This document shows, one piece after another, positions 60,438-64,000 of a DNA stretch of 64,000 nucleotides. The notes below the pieces were generated by a model, which was given only the letters and a program-made list of their open reading frames with translations, did no database searches and was not told where the DNA came from. The translations under genes and the position numbers were made by a program. The first letter of the stretch is position 1; every line of letters begins with the position of its first letter. Origin of the DNA: Ligustrum vulgare (lineage: Eukaryota; Streptophyta; Magnoliopsida; Lamiales; Oleaceae); the NCBI GenBank assembly GCA_963555705.1, contig OY743190.1, forward strand, positions 19,537,491 to 19,601,490, read 5' to 3'.

Positions 60438-62550
60438 TGTAACGATCCGAGTTCTAAATACCCGGAACTTCACTTCATCCTCTCAAATTAACTTTGAAAA
60501 ATAATAATTGAGCGGAAAATAAATCTAATAACTGAAATTTCAATTCACAAAATTTTATAAACTTGACTCAAACGGTCAATGGTTCGAACATGAATTAAAC
60601 TTGAACATAATAAAATAAATTTGTAATTTCAACAGTTCGAGTATGGAAAATAACTTGACAAAAACAAATAAATTTGTTATTTGAAATAGAACATTTTAGA
60701 GACTTATTAATAGCCACAATTGTATGCCTCCTCGCCAACTCCATCATCTGCAAAATTGATTTTGGAAAATGTGAGTATTTCAAAGAAATACTGAGTAGAC
60801 TCGCGCACAATAATCATTTAACGTTATAAATTTAAAACAGATAATCATGATATTCAAGTCTCAGATGTTTAACGATCGCCAGTAGTCTCATGAACAAGTA
60901 GTAAATATACAAGTTCAAGTCTCATGCAGTTAAATAAGTAAATTCTCGTAACATAGTCTCATGCTTGAAAAGCAAGTAATTCTCATGAACACAATCATAT
61001 ATGCTAAACTTATAATCCAAATAATCATTTATGCACACTTTTGAAAATGTAAATTTGTAAATAAGAGTCTACCTTATTTATTGCGTATTGAGCAAAACGG
61101 GATAAAACTTTCTAGTGTTCTCGCGCCTCGTCTAGTCCTATAAAAATAAATATGTAATTAAAATCAAACTTTGGAATAGTAAATTCTAGAATGATGAATT
61201 TGTGTAAAATAAGGTTTTAAAAAGGCTTTAGGGACTAAATTGTAAAATTTGGAAGAATCAGGGACTAGTTCACCTAAATAATGAACTTTGGGACTGATTC
61301 ATAGTTTTTCAAAAACTGTAGGGATGAGATAGAACTTTTTTTCTTTGTTTTTATTTAAAAGGTGAGGGACTGAAGTAAATGATTTTGAAACTAAAGGGCT
61401 GACTAAAAGATAATTTAAAACAAAAGGACTGAACTCAAGCTTTTAAAAGAACTGGGGGTAAAAGGGCAATTTTTGGAAAAACAAACACTATAATATACAA
61501 AATTCAATTTCTCTCTCTCTCTCTCTCTCTCTCTGGTTTTAACAGAGAGACGATCGGGAGAGAAAAAAAATGGGCGATCAGCCCCTCTCCAACCCGAGGC
61601 TACCAGGAACCTAATGCCGTCGTTCTGCCGGCGGTGACTGGGTCTATAAATGGTGGCGATTTGGAGGGGATTTGATGTGGAACGGAGACTAAATCGAGGC
61701 TCGATTTAGATGATTTTCAGTTGAGAATCCAGTCGAACTAATTGAGGTTCGAGGTAAGTTTTGGGTTTAGTTTATTTATTTATTTTATTTTGTGTCTGGT
61801 TTGGGGGAAGATGATGTGGGATGGGAGTACGGTCGTGGTGTGCGAGGGGTGGAGCAGTTGGAGTCGATAGTGATGGTTATGGAGGTGACAGTGGTAGTGG
61901 GTATGATGTCGACTGGTTTGATGTTCAATTGATTTTGCTGTGGCTGCCGATTATGGGACCGTGGTATCTATAAATTGGGTTCGGGTCATGGTGGTTGAGG
62001 CCTGCGGTGATATGGTTGATGCTGGGGCTTCTGGTGGTCTTATTTTAGGTTCGACTATGGTGGTTGTGATGGGTTTTGAATGTTTGAATCTAAATTTACG
62101 TGCGCGAAGTTGGAAATTCGTATATTGTAGTTGTCGTTCTAGGCTTGGGAGTGCAATGAAGATGCTGACCATGTGAGTATGTGTGGTGGTCGTGAAGTTC
62201 AAATTGTGCAGATTGTGGAGTTCGAAAATTGGCTTGATTTGAGATGCAATGTGGGTGTCGAGTGCTTACCCAAAGAATATGCGATGGTTCAGTGTGGGTT
62301 GTGAAAGACTGAGAGTGGGGAAATATACATTGATTGATGATTTATCTTTGGCAGGTTAGGGTAAATCTTTGATTAGGGAAAAATTGTGCGAATTATGGAA
62401 GTGAGTATCGGTTGTGTAAGGAAATACTTGGGAAAGAAAGAGCCACTGAATTGGAGCCAAGAAATTTATTGATTGGCTTGAATGATGGATAATACCACTT
62501 AGGCTTAAAGAAGTTGGATTGGGTTAACATAGTTTGGATCTAAAAATAAA
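60438..62550 (-). repeat. 5' LTR of element B, truncated
   Basis: On the plus strand it starts TGTAACGATCCGAG and aligns with 55643-57327. At 62550 similarity stops (AAAAATAAA then GGGTTAATTAGG), so about 560 bp of U3 are gone. The boundary with unique sequence leading to the SAM synthase gene is here. Confidence 0.8.
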
Positions 62551-62774
62551 GGGTTAATTAGGCCCAATCATACGTTTAGGTTTAAAACTTTTAAAATCAG
62601 GTATTTATATATTATTTTACTAAATCAGGTAAACTTTTGAAGAAAGGTCGATGGGGTCAGACCCAATTCAGTAGCACAATCAAGATCTGGAGATGTTGAG
62701 AATTGAGGAGCAGTAAGAGTGTACAGAAGAAGAAATGATGAAAATTTCGTCGAAGGTCTTGCTGGAAGCGATTA
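62551..62774. other. Intergenic, no feature seen
   Basis: Between the broken LTR of B and the 62775 ORF. It is A+T-rich at first and has no ORF, inverted terminal repeat or RNA gene that I can support. It may hold the 3' untranslated region of the minus-strand ORF. Confidence 0.4.
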
Positions 62775-63068
62775 TTACAAGGCACAGGATAAATTGTCTC
62801 CAATTTCCATTCCTAGTGGTCCTCCTCGATACTGGAAAGAGAAGTAATTCTCCGAATGAGTTTTCCGGCAGAGAACTCTCACTAACGTAGCGATCTCCTT
62901 CTTTGCAGCCTCTATCCCCTTCCCTGCTGCTTTTACTCCCTCATAGTCTTCAAATGCATCCATAGGCATACTACTAGACAAATATTTACACTTCAACGGC
63001 TCCATCTCTATCTCTGCTGCTCGAGACATTTCCTTTATTCTTAGAAATATATCTTCTTGTAGATTCAT
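62775..63068 (-). CDS. Small ORF, possible host gene, function unknown
   Basis: From the first ATG at 63066-63068 the minus strand encodes 97 residues starting MNLQEDIFLRIKEMSRAAEI and ending MEIGDNLSCAL. The composition is ordinary for a soluble, mostly helical, charged protein: AAGKGIEAAKKEIATLVRVL looks amphipathic, and there are three Cys. It has no membrane segment and none of the transposon motifs seen elsewhere. A few codons upstream the frame has a TGA, after a CTTGTCAG that could be a splice acceptor, so it may be the last exon of a longer gene. It sits head to head with the SAM synthase gene, about 740 bp apart. I do not recognise it. Confidence 0.4.
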   Translation of the reverse strand: MNLQEDIFLRIKEMSRAAEIEMEPLKCKYLSSSMPMDAFEDYEGVKAAGKGIEAAKKEIATLVRVLCRKTHSENYFSFQYRGGPLGMEIGDNLSCAL

Positions 63069-63099
63069 GTCAGTATGTAACTCTGACAAGTCTCAGATT

Positions 63100-63794
63100 C
63101 ATATTTTACTGACTATTTGACTCGAATTTGAATCGATTTGCGCATGCTTCTCTTTTTTTGTCTAATTATTCCGCTAATCCTTCAACTCTATTTGGAGATT
63201 TTTGTGTATTTAATGTTTTGATCGATCGGTTTGGTGTAAGGGTTTGTACTGTTTAATTTTTTATATTGAGAGAAAATTAATAGGATGTTTACTATTGTAT
63301 AATTGAATTTTGACTTTCTATATATGATCGTTTGTTTACCGTTACCAGAGATTTTTGTGTACCGCTAGGAATTCTTCCGTGGTGGTTCGACAGCAGAGGC
63401 AATAAAATTATGATGTTTGCTATTGTACATGATCCCTCCTTTTTCTCTCTCTAAATGCATGCCTGTGCAAATTTATATACGTAAAAGTATAATATGTTTT
63501 ATGTTGGTGGGTGCTTTTGATTTGGCTTAATTCTTAATTTTCCCAAATAGATTATGTACTATGTGTAGCTTTTTTTGTTTTAGGAGAGTGTTTTTATTGT
63601 TTGAATTACCGAAAATTATGTTTAATTAGTTATTTTTGGGAGGAGAATTCTTGAATATCGCATGTTCGTTGTAAAATAGTAACGATTAATTGTAGCTTAC
63701 ACATGAGTTTTATAGATCTGTGATTCTTTCTTGGTGTTTTTAATTCCTTGAGTTGTTGAAGGGAATCCAGTTAAGTAATTTTTTGGTGTTACAG
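63100..63794 (+). promoter_or_regulatory. 5' flank and probable 5'UTR intron of the SAM synthase gene
   Basis: The sequence before the start codon ends TTTTTGGTGTTACAG|CTTGAAAGAG-ATG, a typical T-rich plant intron 3' end (acceptor AG at 63793-63794). Plant SAM synthase genes usually have an intron in the 5' untranslated region, so the upstream T-rich stretch is probably that intron. A possible donor is GTAAGG at 63236, but the preceding GGT is not a good match and the first exon cannot be fixed. No TATA box is assigned. Confidence 0.5.
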
Positions 63795-63804
63795 CTTGAA
63801 AGAG

Positions 63805-64000
63805 ATGGAGACTTTCTTGTTCACATCTGAATCAATTAATGAGGGACACCCTGATAAACTTTGTGATCAGATCTCTGATGCCATTCTTGATGCCGGCCTC
63901 ACCCAGGACCCCGAGAGCAAGGTGGCATGTAAGACATGCACAAAGTCTAACATGGTCATGGTATTTGGTGAGATCACCACCAAGACTGATGTAGATTATG
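63805..64000 (+). CDS. SAMS: S-adenosylmethionine synthase, N-terminal part (runs off the window)
   Basis: The ATG at 63805 opens 65 complete codons with no stop, cut by the window edge; the whole protein is usually about 390 residues. The enzyme makes S-adenosylmethionine from methionine and ATP in the cytosol, feeding methylation, ethylene and polyamine synthesis. The N-terminus [18 protein letters not shown] is diagnostic: His15 is the catalytic His and Asp17 binds magnesium in the family. [11 protein letters not shown] and FGEITT (Glu56, methionine site) follow. Residue 43 is Lys (AAG, 63931-63933) within VACKTCTK, where the family has Glu, the potassium ligand. Gly31 (usually Cys in plants) and Ser48 (usually Thr) also differ. 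It may be a divergent paralogue, an allele or a sequence error. Confidence 0.93.
   Translation, partial: METFLFTSESINEGHPDKLCDQISDAILDAGLTQDPESKVACKTCTKSNMVMVFGEITTKTDVDY

Larger units (their letters stand above)
55643..62550 (-). mobile_element. Element B: internally deleted chromovirus (Tekay/Del-like)
   Basis: On the minus strand: a 5' LTR (60438-62550, truncated outside), tRNA-iMet primer site, leader ORF, gag with zinc knuckles, protease, then directly a chromodomain and the 3' LTR (55643-57892, truncated outside by J). RT, RNase H and integrase are absent. Both LTRs share a CT-repeat and the GTTCGAGGTAAGT block, with high similarity over about 1.6 kb. The left LTR lacks the part corresponding to 60438-60961; the right one lacks the part after GGATCTAAAAATAAA. 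Confidence 0.82.

Overview
The window is plant nuclear DNA, most likely from a eudicot. It is A+T-rich, almost all of it is decayed LTR-retrotransposon sequence, and a plant-type S-adenosylmethionine synthase gene begins at the right edge. No prokaryotic, organellar or viral locus was recognised. Only that gene (63805 onward) and possibly a small ORF on the opposite strand (62775-63068) look like host coding sequence.

The layout is a deep nest, named here A to J. A (874-45848, +) is a Ty3/gypsy chromovirus (Tekay/Del-like, C-terminal chromodomain, tRNA-iMet primer site). D (4854-31849, +), a gag-protease-only element, sits in its gag-pol linker. Inside D lies F (7287-23538, -), an Athila-like element with equal 1689-bp LTRs. 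F contains H (14522-18760, -), a rearranged gag-remnant element, and H contains a solo LTR (15394-17019). F also carries a solo LTR at 10654-12809, and the 3' LTR of D carries one at 28212-30811. A second gag-protease-only element, E (32556-41979, +), lies at the start of A's reverse transcriptase. E carries a solo LTR (33748-34471) in its 5' LTR and a Harbinger-like element (35648-36688) in gag. A also carries a Harbinger-like MITE (4460-4798), a hAT-like element (42792-43690) and a probable Copia-type solo LTR (1240-1833).

Right of A, J (45849-55642, -) is the best preserved Athila-like element: gag, protease, RT, RNase H and integrase can be followed through a few stops and frameshifts. 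Its 5' LTR holds a GC-rich hAT-like MITE with a perfect 8-bp target duplication. J sits in the 3' LTR of B (55643-62550, -), a second chromovirus that retains a leader ORF, gag, protease and chromodomain but has lost RT, RNase H and integrase. A deletion has fused the truncated 3' LTR of A to the truncated LTR of J.

No element looks autonomous. D and E have no polymerase and would have needed enzymes supplied in trans; F and J share their tRNA-Asp-like primer site, leader architecture and 3' noncoding modules and are plausible helper relatives. Observations worth a second look are a hairpin with a conserved GAGGACGA-like core just before the polypurine tract in two clades, a duplicated noncoding module shared by autonomous-type and gag-only elements, the chromovirus leader ORF, duplicated LTR starts, and a Glu-to-Lys change at the potassium-binding position of the SAM synthase.
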